Origin: Alnus glutinosa
Taxonomy: Eukaryota > Streptophyta > Magnoliopsida > Fagales > Betulaceae
Assembly (NCBI RefSeq): GCF_958979055.1
Contig: NC_084890.1
Location: 124,001 to 188,000, forward strand
DNA length: 64,000 bases
Direction of reading: 5' to 3'
The notes beneath the pieces were generated by a model that did no database searches, was not told the DNA's origin, and was given only the letters and a program-made list of their open reading frames with translations. Within the stretch, counting starts at the first letter, position 1; every line of letters begins with the position of its first letter. This document shows, one piece after another, positions 36,231 to 48,500 of this stretch. The translations under genes were made by a program, and so were the position numbers.

Positions 36231-38575
36231 CCTAGCCTAGCTAGTTGTCTGTCACTTTTCTTTTTTTTTTTTTAATCTTCTCCATAATTCACTCTCCAAA
36301 CCTTTTTGAAAAGAAAAATCTGAGAAAAAGAAAATGATTTTTCCAAATAAAAAGCCGCGTCAAATAAACGTGAGCGCTGCTATAGCCTCCTATAGATGGG
36401 ATCAGGGTTGGATAGCCACAACCTTCTGCCTTCACAACAAAAGCACACCCCGTGTTTCTCGGCCTCTTTTTACCGCACACTCATTTCCAACGCCAAGCCT
36501 AAAATATAAAAATATTAACAAATCATTCAAAACACAAAACACACCTTTAAAGTACAAAAATAATTTTCAATTTTTATGTTAAAAAAAAAAAAAAACAATG
36601 GGATTAGTCGGCAGAGTGATACGATTTTAAAGTTGCATTAGGTCATGGACCAACCAAACATTGCCGAGAGCCTTCCCTTTTACGGATCGGATGATATATT
36701 CTCACACGCTCGTTGCCATTTTGGAAATGAGTTTTTATGGATACATAGATTAGAATCCAATAATAATAATAATAATGGTGATATGAAGTGGCCCCCATGG
36801 CAACCATAAAATCATTGCAAGATATTTAGGTGAACAAAAATGAGTTTCCAAGATAAAGGTTGCAGGAGTACGACCCCCCAATATCAATGGCTTTAGATTA
36901 ACCTCCAGGCTCCAGGACTAGGGGTAGGAGCACTTCATTATTTCTCCCGGACCCCGGCCGGACCCATAATCTTCTATGGTGGGTAGACGTCAAGTCAACA
37001 TCACATAATAATAATAGTAAGAATCTCCTACTGCCTAGTGCCTGGTGCCACTACAAATACAAAAAGTGTCGGCACAACGGGCAAGAATTCCCTACAGCTC
37101 TAACGTTTCATTTATTCATCTATTTCTCAGTTTTCTTTCCATCCAATTGAAGTAAATCCATAACAGTAGTCAGTAGTAAGAGTAACGAGAAAGGAAGGAT
37201 GAACTTGACCCGGCCACTAATGTAAAAAAGATCAATAATTGTAGTAAAGCGCAATTGAAAGCATGGACTTAACGATGATGATCAAGTTGGTCCTATTGAT
37301 CATCCACCCACATTTCTGACTTTAGGCTCTTCCTCTTTCTCAAGAGTTCCAACTTTTCCTTTTTATATTTATGCAATCAAAAATAAACAAATATTTTAGA
37401 ATACTTCACCGTTTTTTATAAAAAATAAAAAAAAAAAAAAAAAAAAAAATTCACCCCCACCCCATATAGACAGAGAGTAAAAGGATGGATACTTTGGGGT
37501 AGTCAACAAGTTGAATGGCATCTGTACAACTTGTCCAGTCCATTCTCTTTTCTCTCCATGGGACTCTCATAATCTCATTACAATCGTAGAAACTAAAGAT
37601 ACAGCATATTGGGCCAGGAAGCCCATCACAGAGGCCCAACCTTCTGCAATCCTTAATCCTTTACCCACTTCAAGCAAAGCCCACGAGAGTACCGCTAAAA
37701 AAAAGGAAAAGAACGAATCTATGATGCTGCAGAAAAGTCAACCTTGATTTGCGGTAATGTTTCCGATTTGAGCAGTGCTACGCACTAGCAGAATTTCCAA
37801 TAATTACAAGAATGCCACCCATAAGCCAAATTTCCGGATGAAATCCGGAAATTCTGCTTCTCCCAAGTATTACCCCTCCGATTTTAGCCGTTCAATTAAT
37901 CACAAAACTTGAGCATTCCTTCCTGATAAGATATTTGTTGCAACAGAAATAAAAATACAAATGGTTAGGGATAGACGGAGATCTCATGCAATGAGGCTGT
38001 TTACTGCCTATGAAATAGGCAGATTTATGTGAAAGATTGTTCGGACCTCACCTGTTTGGACTGCTTTGACACCTGTTCAAATAAGTGAAATTCGGACGAC
38101 CAATGTAATGAGTAACTTCATTGAAGTAGATCTCGGTTTGTTTGTTCTGGATGGCATACCAATATATTCCATTACACAGTAGAATACATTTTATTCCATC
38201 TGATATGACACTGAATTACACAATGTGAAGTACTTGTAATCATAGCTATTATAAATTGGATCATAGAGAAAGAAAAAAAAGGTCTTTAACAAAAATGGTG
38301 AAGGCATGCCCAAGTAAGAGCACCCAAAAAAAAAAAGAAAAGAAAAAGATTTTGAATATAATTAACATCATAGAATTAAGGAAGCTAGGGTACCTTAATT
38401 TACATCTAAAACTATAGAAGTTTAGCCATGCCAGTGTACAACCGCACCGCACGGTGAGCTCTATTGACATGAACTGATGAACACAAATAGCTGCAGGCTT
38501 GGAATACTGTGAAGTTGATCATGGAGTCGGGGGGTGTATTCCACCAAGGTTTCTACTACATTTGAAGGCATATTC
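36231..38575. other. Intergenic, small repeat near 37786-37875
   Basis: AT-rich sequence with an A run (about 37424-37449) and a (TAA)n run near 36765. A 12-bp inverted repeat AGCAGAATTTCC...GGAAATTCTGCT (about 37787-37856) encloses ATTTCCGGAT and ATCCGGAAAT and shares sequence with the hairpin at 43243-43302. No gene is supported. The right end should hold the 3' untranslated region of the next gene. Confidence 0.5.
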
Positions 38576-39073
38576 TCAGATACCACCCTGTTGAAGCGGC
38601 TGACTAAGTAGAGAGCTCCAAATGCAATCCACACCCTCCATTTCCAACCCATCATCTTCATGTACTGGCCGCCACAAATCATCATCAAACTTGTCCTCAG
38701 GAAACTCTGGCAGTTGCTCTGGAGTCTGACACAAACATTGGCCAGCTGGAACTTCAATACCAGTGGTGGTGGTGGTGGTGGTGGTGGTGGTGTCATAGAT
38801 CAACGATGAAGAGAAGGCGTCCTCCTCCAATCTCCAGTCTTCAGATTTGGAGATCATTCCATCTTTCAGCCACGGGAAATCAAACACCCCACCATCTAAT
38901 GCCAAGGAGGAATCCAATGTCTTGACATTACTACTGCTGTCATCGTTGTTCTCTTTAAAGTCGATGATGCCCTTGACATCTTGCTTCTTTTCGTTCATTT
39001 TCTTTGAATAATCTTGATGGTCCTCATGATCACCTTCCCTTGCTCTCTTCTTGTGAAGCTTCTCCAACTCCAT
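38576..39073 (-). CDS. Acidic 165-residue protein of unknown function
   Basis: A single coding exon, with a probable non-coding leader exon joined upstream: acceptor after 39089 and a GTAACA donor at 39761-39766. In that frame a stop in the leader exon precedes the ATG at 39073, which decides the start. The N-end is basic and charged (KKRAREGD), as for a nuclear protein. The middle has the boxes VFDFPWLKDGMI and SKSEDW, a run of ten Thr encoded by a GTG/GGT repeat (38763-38790), and QTPEQLPEFPEDKFDDD. The end reads DCIWSSLLSQPLQQ. The mix of conserved-looking acidic and aromatic boxes and low-complexity runs resembles a transcriptional regulator, but I do not recognise the family and assign no function. 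Confidence 0.65.
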   Translation of the reverse strand: MELEKLHKKRAREGDHEDHQDYSKKMNEKKQDVKGIIDFKENNDDSSSNVKTLDSSLALDGGVFDFPWLKDGMISKSEDWRLEEDAFSSSLIYDTTTTTTTTTTGIEVPAGQCLCQTPEQLPEFPEDKFDDDLWRPVHEDDGLEMEGVDCIWSSLLSQPLQQGGI

Positions 39074-39718
39074 TTGTGCAAAGCCTTTCTGTCAAAGAGA
39101 TATACAGAGAACATTGAGAGCTCATATATAAGGCATCATATATATATACGCTAGCTAGTTTTAGGATCTACATTAACATGTGTATGTCCGTGGGTACATG
39201 CACTTGATTAAAAGCATGCGAAAGCTGCGTAGAATGTTCTCTGCGTTTTCTTTTTTCTCAAGACGTACATGTTTTAGTATTTGCGGAATAGCATGTGTTA
39301 TCGATCGGTATTCCTACACAAAGAAAGATAAAAACTGATCGACCGTGATCGAACAAGCAAATTCCCTTGAAATCAAGGAGAGGTAGCTAGCAAGCTATCA
39401 AAGAACCCAATTTTGCTAGATGCTTAGAATAAAACTATGGGCTACAGCTAGCTCTATCCATCAGATTGTAAATATTATATTGTAGAAAGACAGAATAATT
39501 AAGAACCTGGATGGACATGCATGCACCTATGGCTATGAATATATATGCAAGAGAACCTTACAGGAAAGTGAAGCGACAAAACATGCAAGAAATTAACAGC
39601 TCCTGGGGCTGTGATGTATGCAATCCCCCAATCACCTCAAAAATAAAAACAAGAATAAGCAATAGAAAGTGGAGCCACCGATTGAGAGAGAACATCAAAT
39701 TATTGGGTCAAGCTAGTA

Positions 39719-39744
39719 TTATATATATATATATATATATATAT
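39719..39744. repeat. (AT)n microsatellite
   Basis: Simple AT run just inside the likely leader intron of the acidic-protein gene. Confidence 0.9.
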
Positions 39745-39889
39745 GTTATAGAAAAAGCTTTGTTACCTTTGATGACTGATGAGGATGAGGCTGAGGCTGA
39801 GGCTGAGGCTGGGGTTGATCAGATTGAGGCACTCTGTGTCTCTACAATTGTATATCTGGAACTGTTGTTGGTAACGTATGCTGAAGAAT

Positions 39890-41174
39890 GACGATTAGAT
39901 TTAGAGAGCTTTGCTCACACGCTACGCGATTTTAAGCTAAAACCGTCGATCTCCAACCACATAACATGTATACAATACACACTTCCCTGATCACGCTTTT
40001 TACCCATCCATCTCTCCTCTCCAGCAACAATGAAATGAATTACAGATGGTTGGGTTCGTTCCTTGTTTTGCGTTCTTTTCCCTCTCCCATCTCTATTTTT
40101 AGCTTCCATTAAGACCACCAGACAGTCATTGGCAATATATATATACCACCATCTTTTTCGTATAACTCTCTGACTTGCCTCTTCTTCTTTAATTTGCTAC
40201 TCGATCTCCACCAATTATATCCTCTCCTTTTGCCACGTCATCCACAATCACCCTAATGACTAATGAGTCACCATGTCATTACATAAATAAAATCAAAATA
40301 CATCTATAAGTGAGAGCATTAGCAGCAAATACCCAATTATTTTTTTTAAATTTAGAAAAAATTTAGGGAATCAAACCCTTTTTTATTTTCTTATAATCTA
40401 TTGGGTAGCACTAGTTATCAAGGGTTTAGGGAATCTGTAAGAAATCTTATGTGTGGTTTTTTATGGTTCTTTTGAAATTTTCCCTATATTTAAGAAAATG
40501 AACCGCCTATAGGTTATTCGCTGGTTTCAAACAGTTTGCACTTTGCTTGATCTCATCGAGCGTCATTATTAACGTGTTGCCTGTTATAGTTTGTATTGTC
40601 GCCGGCCACCATAACTGAAAGCAGGAAATATAGTAACTAATTTTTGCATAATATTGCTGTAACATTGAGGAAAATTCAACCGTTTTGATGCAAGAAAACG
40701 ATCGATCTCATCCAATAACACAACCTTGAGATGATCTTCCTGGGCTTCTGCCCTGGAACGCTAAGCATATAGAAAAGCCTTATGGAGTCACGACATGCAG
40801 TAATTGAGAGTAGATTTTAGAGAAGGAATGCCCACATTTTTGGCTTTCTGTTTGCATATCATGTAATCTCGACCTCCATAGTTAATAATAGCATTTGCCT
40901 TCCTGCCTCGCCTGTTCCCTCACATAAAAGCCGGCCATCACGTACATATCGGATCAATTACTGCCTGGCAGAAGCGATTTCTCCTTAAAGATACTTTCCT
41001 TGGCCATCACAAACTATATATGCAAAGGCCTAAATAATTCTCTTCCTAATTCGAATTCTGAAGACTATCTCATCGCAAACCAGGAGGCCCGTGAAGTCAT
41101 TGCCATGCCAACTTTTCATCCATACAAAAACCAGACTTTTGAGACTTTGTAGGCGCGCGATTAAGTATTAAGCA
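39890..41174. other. Intergenic, holds one MITE
   Basis: Promoter side of the acidic-protein gene on the left and 3' flank of the PPR gene on the right. Apart from the MITE at 40312-40530, nothing coding is supported. Confidence 0.5.
40312..40530. mobile_element. TIR MITE, copy 2 of a two-copy family
   Basis: Left terminal repeat GAGAGCATTAGCAGCAAAT, then GGGTAGCACT, GTTTAGGGAAT, TTTTCCCTATATTTA and GAACCGCCTATAGG in the same order as the copy at 10425-10604. The right end (GGTTATTCGCTGGT) is a degraded match to the inverted left end. No coding capacity. The superfamily is not assigned because no clear target duplication is seen. Confidence 0.6.
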
Positions 41175-43154
41175 CTACCAGTAATCCCCACAAGAGCATG
41201 AGCCATCACGGAAATGATGAAACCGATTGGTATCCCTCACGATGATTTCTCTGTCCACCACCTTTGATGCAAACTTGATTGCAGAATGGCAGTCACCGCA
41301 AACTCTGATGTTCTTCTTGATTCGTATGGTAGAACCGGGAGGTGTGTTGAGAAGGGCAAATGCTAGCGCAAGCTTCTCACTGTGGTACTGCAACTTTACT
41401 TCCCTCTCGTGCTCATCCACAAGCAAAAGCACATGGCTTGTGTCTGGGACGTATCCCATCTCCTTGATCTTCCCACTCATCTCCTCCCATTTCCTGTGGA
41501 TCTCATCTCTCTGCAGGTGGGCATCATCGTTTGACATGAACACGTGGACTGTATTCTCTATCTCCACCCAACTACAAGCAGGTTCCTTCTTCAATCCGCT
41601 CTCTTTCATCATCTTTCTCACTTTCGAGACATCTCCCCATCTTCGAGCAGAGGCATAGATATTAGAAAGCAACACTTGGGGCCCTGAATCGTACGGGTCA
41701 AGCTCAAAAACACGTTCAGCAGCATAAGCGCCTAATTCCATATTCTTATGCATCCTACAAGCACCAAGCAAGGCTTTCCACGCCGCTGCAGTGGGTTCAA
41801 TGGGCAATTCTCTTATGAACTTCAAGGCTCGATCAAGAAGACCAGCTCGACCAAGAAGATCGACAATTGTGACGTAGTGTGCAACATGCGGTTCTATCAT
41901 GCATTTCTTCTTCATCAATTCAAAATAATATTGTCCTTCATCCAAAAGTCCAGTATGGCTACAAGCAGAAAGAACACAAAGGAAGGTTACATCATTTGGT
42001 TCAGTTCCAATCCTCAGCATTTCTTCAAAACATTGCACGGTTTCCTTCCCAAGCCCATGTTGAGAATATCCCTTAAGCATTGAATTCCAAGAAACCACAT
42101 CTCGTTTCACCAATCTATCAAAAATCTTTTTCGCATCCTCAATGCTACCTGATTTCGCGTACATGTCAAGAAGAGTGTTTCCCGCAAAAGCCACAAGCTT
42201 ACCCCCCGATTTTGTCATATGTGCATGAACCCATTTGCCTTGCTCCAGAGACCCACTGCTTGCACAAGCACTAAAAACGCTAGAATAGGTGAACTGAGTG
42301 GGGTTAAAATCTTCCCTCTGCATCTCCCGAAACAGACTCAGAGCGTGCTCTCCTTGACCCTTCCTAGCATACCCAGCGATCAAAGCATTCCAAGACACTT
42401 CGTTCTTGCTGGCCAAGCCATCGAAGATTAACCGCGCATCATCCATATGATCGAACCTAGCATACATGTCCACAAGGGCACTCCCCACATACACATTGGA
42501 AACATAACCGTACTTGAAAGAAAAGGCATGAACATGCTGGCCGTGCCGATTGTTAGGCCCAGCCCCAGAAGCCTTCAACAGGCTAGACAAGGTGAATTGA
42601 TTGGGCTGCAACCCAACACGGAGCATTTGAGGGAATAAAAGAAGGGCATCCTCGGAGCGATCGTTCTGAGAATAGCCAGCAATCAAGGCAGTCCAAGTGA
42701 CCATGTCCCTACAAGATATTCTGTCGAACAGTTTACGAGCATCATCCAAAGCGCCACACTTGGCATACATGTGGAGAATGGTGTTATGAATAACAAGGTC
42801 ATCCCTGAACTTCGAACGGAGAATATGGGAGTGCACAGCTCTTCCTTCTTTGATCTTCCCCAAATGGGTGCATTGCTTCAGCAACTTACCGTATAGAGTA
42901 CGGTTGGCTTCCAGGGAACCACGGTCAATTAGATCAAGATCATGAAGAAGCCCCGTAGTGGAATTGCGGGTCTGGCTCTTGCGGAGAAGGTCCTTGTCTT
43001 GTATGATGACGCCAAAACAACCAGAAGCATTGCAATGTTCTTCTTCTGAAATCTCGGGAGCGGAAAAGGTAGCTGGAGCCGTTGAACATGTGCCAAACCT
43101 TGAAATTCCACGACAGGTTTTGCCATGTAAAACTATACTGTGCAACTTGTTCAT
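41175..43154 (-). CDS. PLS-class PPR protein with E/E+ and DYW domains
   Basis: Intronless, 659 residues, close in sequence to Arabidopsis At3g24000. From about residue 85 it shows tandem PPR motifs in the PLS pattern (for example HNTILHMYAKCGALDDARK, VTWTALIAGYSQ, VSWNSMLKGYSQHG). An E region follows (VDLLGRAGLLDRA, PACSWVEIE), then a DYW domain. The DYW domain has the deaminase-type zinc residues (YHSEKLALAFA and CGDCHSA) and ends HHFRDGSCSCGDYW. DYW proteins bind organelle transcripts and most act in C-to-U RNA editing. The target site cannot be read from the sequence. The first 60 or so residues have few acidic residues, consistent with a mitochondrial or plastid presequence; the Arabidopsis relative is annotated mitochondrial. 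It is head-to-head with the J-protein gene, with 535 bp between the start codons. Confidence 0.93.
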   Translation of the reverse strand: MNKLHSIVLHGKTCRGISRFGTCSTAPATFSAPEISEEEHCNASGCFGVIIQDKDLLRKSQTRNSTTGLLHDLDLIDRGSLEANRTLYGKLLKQCTHLGKIKEGRAVHSHILRSKFRDDLVIHNTILHMYAKCGALDDARKLFDRISCRDMVTWTALIAGYSQNDRSEDALLLFPQMLRVGLQPNQFTLSSLLKASGAGPNNRHGQHVHAFSFKYGYVSNVYVGSALVDMYARFDHMDDARLIFDGLASKNEVSWNALIAGYARKGQGEHALSLFREMQREDFNPTQFTYSSVFSACASSGSLEQGKWVHAHMTKSGGKLVAFAGNTLLDMYAKSGSIEDAKKIFDRLVKRDVVSWNSMLKGYSQHGLGKETVQCFEEMLRIGTEPNDVTFLCVLSACSHTGLLDEGQYYFELMKKKCMIEPHVAHYVTIVDLLGRAGLLDRALKFIRELPIEPTAAAWKALLGACRMHKNMELGAYAAERVFELDPYDSGPQVLLSNIYASARRWGDVSKVRKMMKESGLKKEPACSWVEIENTVHVFMSNDDAHLQRDEIHRKWEEMSGKIKEMGYVPDTSHVLLLVDEHEREVKLQYHSEKLALAFALLNTPPGSTIRIKKNIRVCGDCHSAIKFASKVVDREIIVRDTNRFHHFRDGSCSCGDYW

Positions 43155-43260
43155 GATCCGGGTCTTGTTCTTCTAGAAGCTCAAAACAACGCGGCGAAAG
43201 TGAAAGCACGTGATTCTGTGTGTTGAATTTTGGCATTAAATTCCGGAAATTTTGCTATTT

Positions 43261-43302
43261 CATGGCATTCTTGTAATTATAAATAATTACAAGAATGCCA
43301 TG
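43261..43302. repeat. Perfect 19-bp palindrome with 4-bp loop
   Basis: Arms 43261-43279 (CATGGCATTCTTGTAATTA) and 43284-43302 are exact reverse complements around the loop TAAA. It lies about 107 bp upstream of the PPR start codon, in the shared promoter region. Part of it recurs at 37799-37817. Confidence 0.9.
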
Positions 43303-43440
43303 GATAAGACCCAAGCATTACCCTTAGTCCCTTACCAACAAAGGCAAAACTGAGGCTCGCCCTTTACTTGGTTCGTTGGTTCGTTGGCTTGTGTGCCGAA
43401 AGCTAAACTGCCAAAGCAAAAAGGTTGGCGCCCACCGCAT

Positions 43441-43442
<2 letters not shown>

Positions 43443-43475
<33 letters not shown>
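43443..43475. repeat. (CT)n run in the J-protein leader or promoter
   Basis: CT microsatellite about 215 bp before the J-protein start. It is followed by a second copy of the GGCGCCCAC(C/T)GCAT motif, which also precedes it (43429-43441 and 43491-43503). Confidence 0.85.
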
Positions 43476-43479
<4 letters not shown>

Positions 43480-43689
43480 CCCAAAAGGTAGGCGCCCACT
43501 GCATCACTCTTCCTTTCTACTTCTCTCCATTTTCGCTTATATTCCATCCCATTCGGCACCACCTTCGATCTCCATTCATACTGAATACTATCCCTTTTAC
43601 CCAAACAAGATTCTGTCCTCAGTTTCCTTTCTAGCTACCAAAACTATCCAGTTTCTCCTCCCAGGTACCAAGAACCGATCACGAAGGAA

Positions 43690-44235
43690 ATGTTAGTCAA
43701 TACCACCCTTCTCCCTCCAAAACCCTCACTTGGGTCCAAAATATCTCACGCAGGTTACAACAACCAGCAGGAAATACTACCAAGACGGTGTTCCACCGGC
43801 CCCATTCGTTGTTTCAGAACCAAACGTAAGACCATCTCAGCGTCCGCCGCCACTGCAACCGAAAGTGGGGACGGTTCAGTGAGGACAATGAAACCATCAT
43901 CGTCATTATTCTCCTTCTCATTGAGCACTGGTAGTGGCACCAGTACATTTTACCAATTACTCCGAGTAAAGGAAACCGCCTCCCAAACGGAGATCAAAGC
44001 GGCATACCGTAATTTAGCAAAGCAGTACCACCCAGACGCCGCCAGTTCCTCCTCCAATCTCAATGCTCGGGATTTCATAGAGATTCACAAAGCCTATGCA
44101 ACACTATCTGATCCAGTGGCCAGGGCTCGCTATGATTCGTCGATTGGGGCCGGCACTGCTTCTGCACGTCCATATGGGTACACGGCAGGATTCTACCGTC
44201 CCTCGAGGAGGTGGGAAACTGATCAGTGCTGGTAG
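43690..44235 (+). CDS. Small plastid-type J-domain protein (DnaJ11-like)
   Basis: Intronless, 181 residues. A J domain covers about residues 86-151 with the invariant HPD at 114-116 and helix II/III boxes EIKAAYRNLAKQYHPDA and ARDFIEIHKAYATLSDP. There is no Gly/Phe region or zinc finger, so it is a type III J protein, expected to stimulate an Hsp70 ATPase through HPD. The first 80 residues are rich in Ser, Thr, Lys and Arg with hardly any acidic residues, as in a chloroplast transit peptide. The length and layout match the small chloroplast J11 group. The start at 43690 is preferred because it gives the transit-like leader directly. It diverges from the PPR gene upstream. Confidence 0.9.
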   Translation: MLVNTTLLPPKPSLGSKISHAGYNNQQEILPRRCSTGPIRCFRTKRKTISASAATATESGDGSVRTMKPSSSLFSFSLSTGSGTSTFYQLLRVKETASQTEIKAAYRNLAKQYHPDAASSSSNLNARDFIEIHKAYATLSDPVARARYDSSIGAGTASARPYGYTAGFYRPSRRWETDQCW

Positions 44236-44668
44236 AAGTGCAACTGCGTTTGGCTTTCTCTTTTAGTTTGCCTATGAAAAAATTGCAAAAGAACAATGTG
44301 GCTTTCTCGTTTTCTACATTGCACCTTGTCATTTCTTGTACTGGCTCCACATCCACTCAACGAGACATCATTTTCTATTGAAAATGAAAGGGCTAAAATA
44401 GAATTTCATGGAGGTATAAGGTTAAAGCAAAAGGTAACAAGATACAAGGGGAATGAAGAAATGCAGTTCTTCATGTCATATTCTTCAAAGTTCAAAGTGC
44501 GAAAAAGAGGTGCAAGTATTTATAAAAATATCTATTTCACACGGATCATTAATTTACCAACTCATTACATAAATTATATACTTTCTTTCCTGGACCTTCC
44601 TAGATTTCTATACAACCCATCGTTCCACTTACAATTATGCAATGATTATAGTGACCGAGTCAAGAGAA
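44236..44668. other. Short intergenic gap between convergent genes
   Basis: Holds the 3' ends of the plus-strand J-protein gene and the minus-strand VARICOSE gene. No further gene is supported. Confidence 0.6.
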
Positions 44669-45490
44669 TCATTTACAGCTCATTAACACAGAGTTTATGA
44701 CATGCATAAGAAGGCGGATACTGCTTGCTTCTGAAGCAGGGGTAGTTGGTAGGTTCCGTTGATGGCCAAGTATCTGATATACCTGCTCAAAGATGGGATG
44801 CACATGCACGGCAATAGTTGGATCTGCTGGGTTTATGGCAACAGCCACATCCGTCATCCATGCCAGCTTTCTGGGTGTTTCGTTGCCAGTATCATAAGCC
44901 AGTTGCTGAAGAAGAGCCAGCAGAACTCCTTGGCTCAGAGGAAGTGGCACCGTTGACAAAATCCTCGGTAAATCAACCTGGTGGAAGAGGCAAAAAATGA
45001 AAAGAATTGTCTTGTCCCTGGGTGATTAGTAACGAAGTGTAGATAACACAACTCCACCCTTCAACCATAATTAAGATACCGGAATTACAGTTGGATTATC
45101 AAAGCGCACAAACAGAACCATGCAAGTTCCTCACCCACCCCAGGTCCTGGAGCATTCAGACGTGTGCCACAGACAAGTAAAATTGGAATCTTTTCAGGCC
45201 CAAGTAACCATATACAAACTATTGATCTTCAATTAAGGCTTACTTAAGAAAGTCAATATCCATACCTTTCAGTATTATGCATTATTGTAGACATCTAGGA
45301 CCGCTTTCAGAAGATATTTTAACAAAATTGCTGATCCTTTTCTTTGTATCTTTTTGTAAGTAACGACTTTATTAGAAGAGTGGGAAAGGTATGCCACCCA
45401 AGCACACTGGAACTATAGAAGAGTAACACCAAAAATAAACTCAAATTAATATATGAAGTTTAGGCAACTCTAAAAAGTGCATCATAGCAG

Positions 45491-45522
<32 letters not shown>

Positions 45523-48500
45523 TACATTTTTCCCCTGCCAACAACATTCTTTATAAGAGAGGGAGGGGGTGGTCGAATGTCACTATTTTAGTATATCTTC
45601 CTATCAATTTCCTAATTGCAAGCCGTATTGAACGGAATGGTACATGGAGATAACAGTAACTTCAAGTCATGGCAACAACTAACAAGGGTGGCATGGTTGA
45701 ACTTCGTATAATGGCAAACACGCCCCACCCAACGGAATTAAATTGCCTACATAGTAGAACCCAAATAGATAAATAAAAGTTGGGCTGTACAGTGCTCATT
45801 CATCGATTCCTCACTCAGAACACAATTTCATATGAAAGCTGGTCCTTGATGAGGAATATTCTGTGCCATAATGTAAATATCACTACCAATCAACTAAAAG
45901 ATAGACGAGTCCTAAGGGACCTGAGAAAAGCATCTTTCCAATGACAAATTGCTTTACTCTACAAGCAGCACCTCTAATAGCAATACATGACCTCGAAATG
46001 ACAGTGATAATATGTGGGGTCTGTGGAGAGCAGAGAATACCTGAGAACATAGCCATGAAACTATTGAGACATCCCTTCTGTGCAGGGCTCCAATGAATGC
46101 TTCCTCAAATTTTTGTTCAGCTATCAATCTAGATAGTTCTTTAGTTGGATCCAATGGTGCCTCAGCCTACACAGACATGACTTCTAAACATCAAGAAACC
46201 CAGAAAAAAGAAAAAGAAAAAGGATACAGTTACAGACTCAGAAGGAAGCTTATATGCATGTACCATCTCGTGAAGACCAACCAATGGTCCATTGCTCAAC
46301 TGTGTTACCAAGGGATTTACTGCTGTTGAGTTAGCACTTGCAGCTGCAATTGCTAACAGCTTACGTTGGCCCTCAGCCCATTCTCTGCTCAAGGTTTGAG
46401 TGATTGCTGATGCTGAATTAATTGTGTCCTTTGGATTTATAAATAGCATCAGAAGATCAGTATAGAGTTTTACAAGTAAGATGTGACAGTTGAATCATAA
46501 AACTTCATATTACAAAGTGCCCACAATTCTACTTCTGTTTCCAGGTGCGAGTTATATATTAATGACGCTAAAATGTTTCAGATATCGATAGAGATACCTG
46601 ATGCTACATCAGTTAAATAATATGCAGTGTTGAGATTAACACATGGCCTACTCAAATGACCACAACATGCAAGAGCAAGTATAAGATATACATGAACCAG
46701 ATCAGTTGTTTACCATTGCAACAGAATTCCAATAAAATCTGGATTGTGTTTATCTAAGAGATGTCCATCACATTTTCTTTTTACACAGCTGACTCATAAT
46801 ATACCATAAAAACTTACTATTTCAGAAGTCCACCAATGACAAGAAAAAGGTTCAATATAGATGGGCATAAGTAAGGATGGATGAGAGCACTGTTCAGATA
46901 GCCAATTGCAAGATTATGTTTCTATTTGTTTCTTAACAATTCCAAGATTATCTGTTAAATGAATCCCCTGGATTTGTGGATTTAGTGCTGCACATGCTAG
47001 CATAACTCCACTTTCAATTGGGAAAGAGACCTGTTAAAGTTAGGAGGCTATTCTTTGCAGAATCATTTTCATATGCACAGCATCATTATACAAGTTATAT
47101 AGTTTTAGTTTCTACCAAACCATACACAATACTTACCAACATATTTGATTTTCACAAATAATTCACATGAAAGATGAAGACTATGTGCCTTTGAGAAATC
47201 AATTAAGATGCAAAATAGCTGTTTCACGTCCAATAAATATACCACAGTGAGAAATAATTAGTCCAACATAACTTGCAAGAGTAAGAAGTAAAAATGTTTC
47301 TGACATCAATGTGGCATTGTCATTGGCGATTACAAAAAGAAATATTACAGAAGAAATAAAATCTGCTTCCTAGTATCATGTGAAGCTACACATACCCTTA
47401 AAGCAATGGCCAGTGAAGAATGTGTAGATTCAAAATGCTGCTGAACAGCAGTTGTATGTTCGCTCAGCCCTTTCTGGAATGTGACATCAACTTGCTCAAA
47501 CATAGCTTTGCATGACATCTCAAATGCAGGAACAGTTGAAGCTTCCAAACTAGACCTTAATGCATCCTGCAGTGCGTATACCACTAATTATCGTCAGAAC
47601 CAAGAACGCTACCAAAGTCTATGCACACACAAAAGATGGTCATATGACCATTCATGTCAGTAAGCCAAGAAAACACCAAGCTAAAGAAGAAGCAAAATAT
47701 TTTTTTTTCCAGTCAAGCCAAAATACATAACCAATAGGGAAAAGAAAGATTTTGATAGACCCTCCTAAATTAATCATTTCAAAATTAGTGGAGACACATA
47801 TGAATAGTGTGATACATACAAAATCCCAGTTAACTCATCTAGGCTTTGTGTGAATGAGCTAATAAAGGGTGAATTTGGAGGCTTGATTTAATGGAGACAG
47901 AGGCAACGATCAATCAAAGATATGCACTCCTTAAGTGTTGATTAGATCCTTATATTTCTTCTAGGGAAATATGTTTAGATATAAGTTGATTCTCACTGCA
48001 TATAAGCGCATGTATATACATGTTTCAACAATTGTCCAGAGTTTTGAATTGATTAATGATGGGCTATATTTTTATTTTCAGTAATAATCCATGAAATATA
48101 TGAAATGTTATCATGCATATAAAAAATTACATCATTTCAGAACCATACACATGGGTGAACCCATTTCAAACTTGATCATCACCTGAATCCTGCTCAGTGT
48201 TTCTACTTTTTCCTACGCATGAATATCCATGCCCTTGGATAATTGAAAAAAGACATAATCAAATCATAAGCATAAGCATGATAATCTAAGAGTGAGGTAT
48301 ATAAGAAGGATCAGGACAAGAAAGGCTCACATGATAGCTGTAATGGATACTACTGGCTTTTCTATATTTCCTGTGTACATAGGTTGCGCCTTTGCGCTTT
48401 TTAACGACATTGCAATTAAAAATGGATACTACTGATCTATGTTTGCTTGCAATTACCTGAAGAGCTTGCTTCCCAGAAGTTTGAAACTGTGAATGAATTT

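Noticed and set aside
43376-43696. 106-codon plus-strand frame with Ser-Leu repeats
   Set aside because: It is generated by the CT microsatellite in the leader of the J-protein gene and overlaps its start in another frame.
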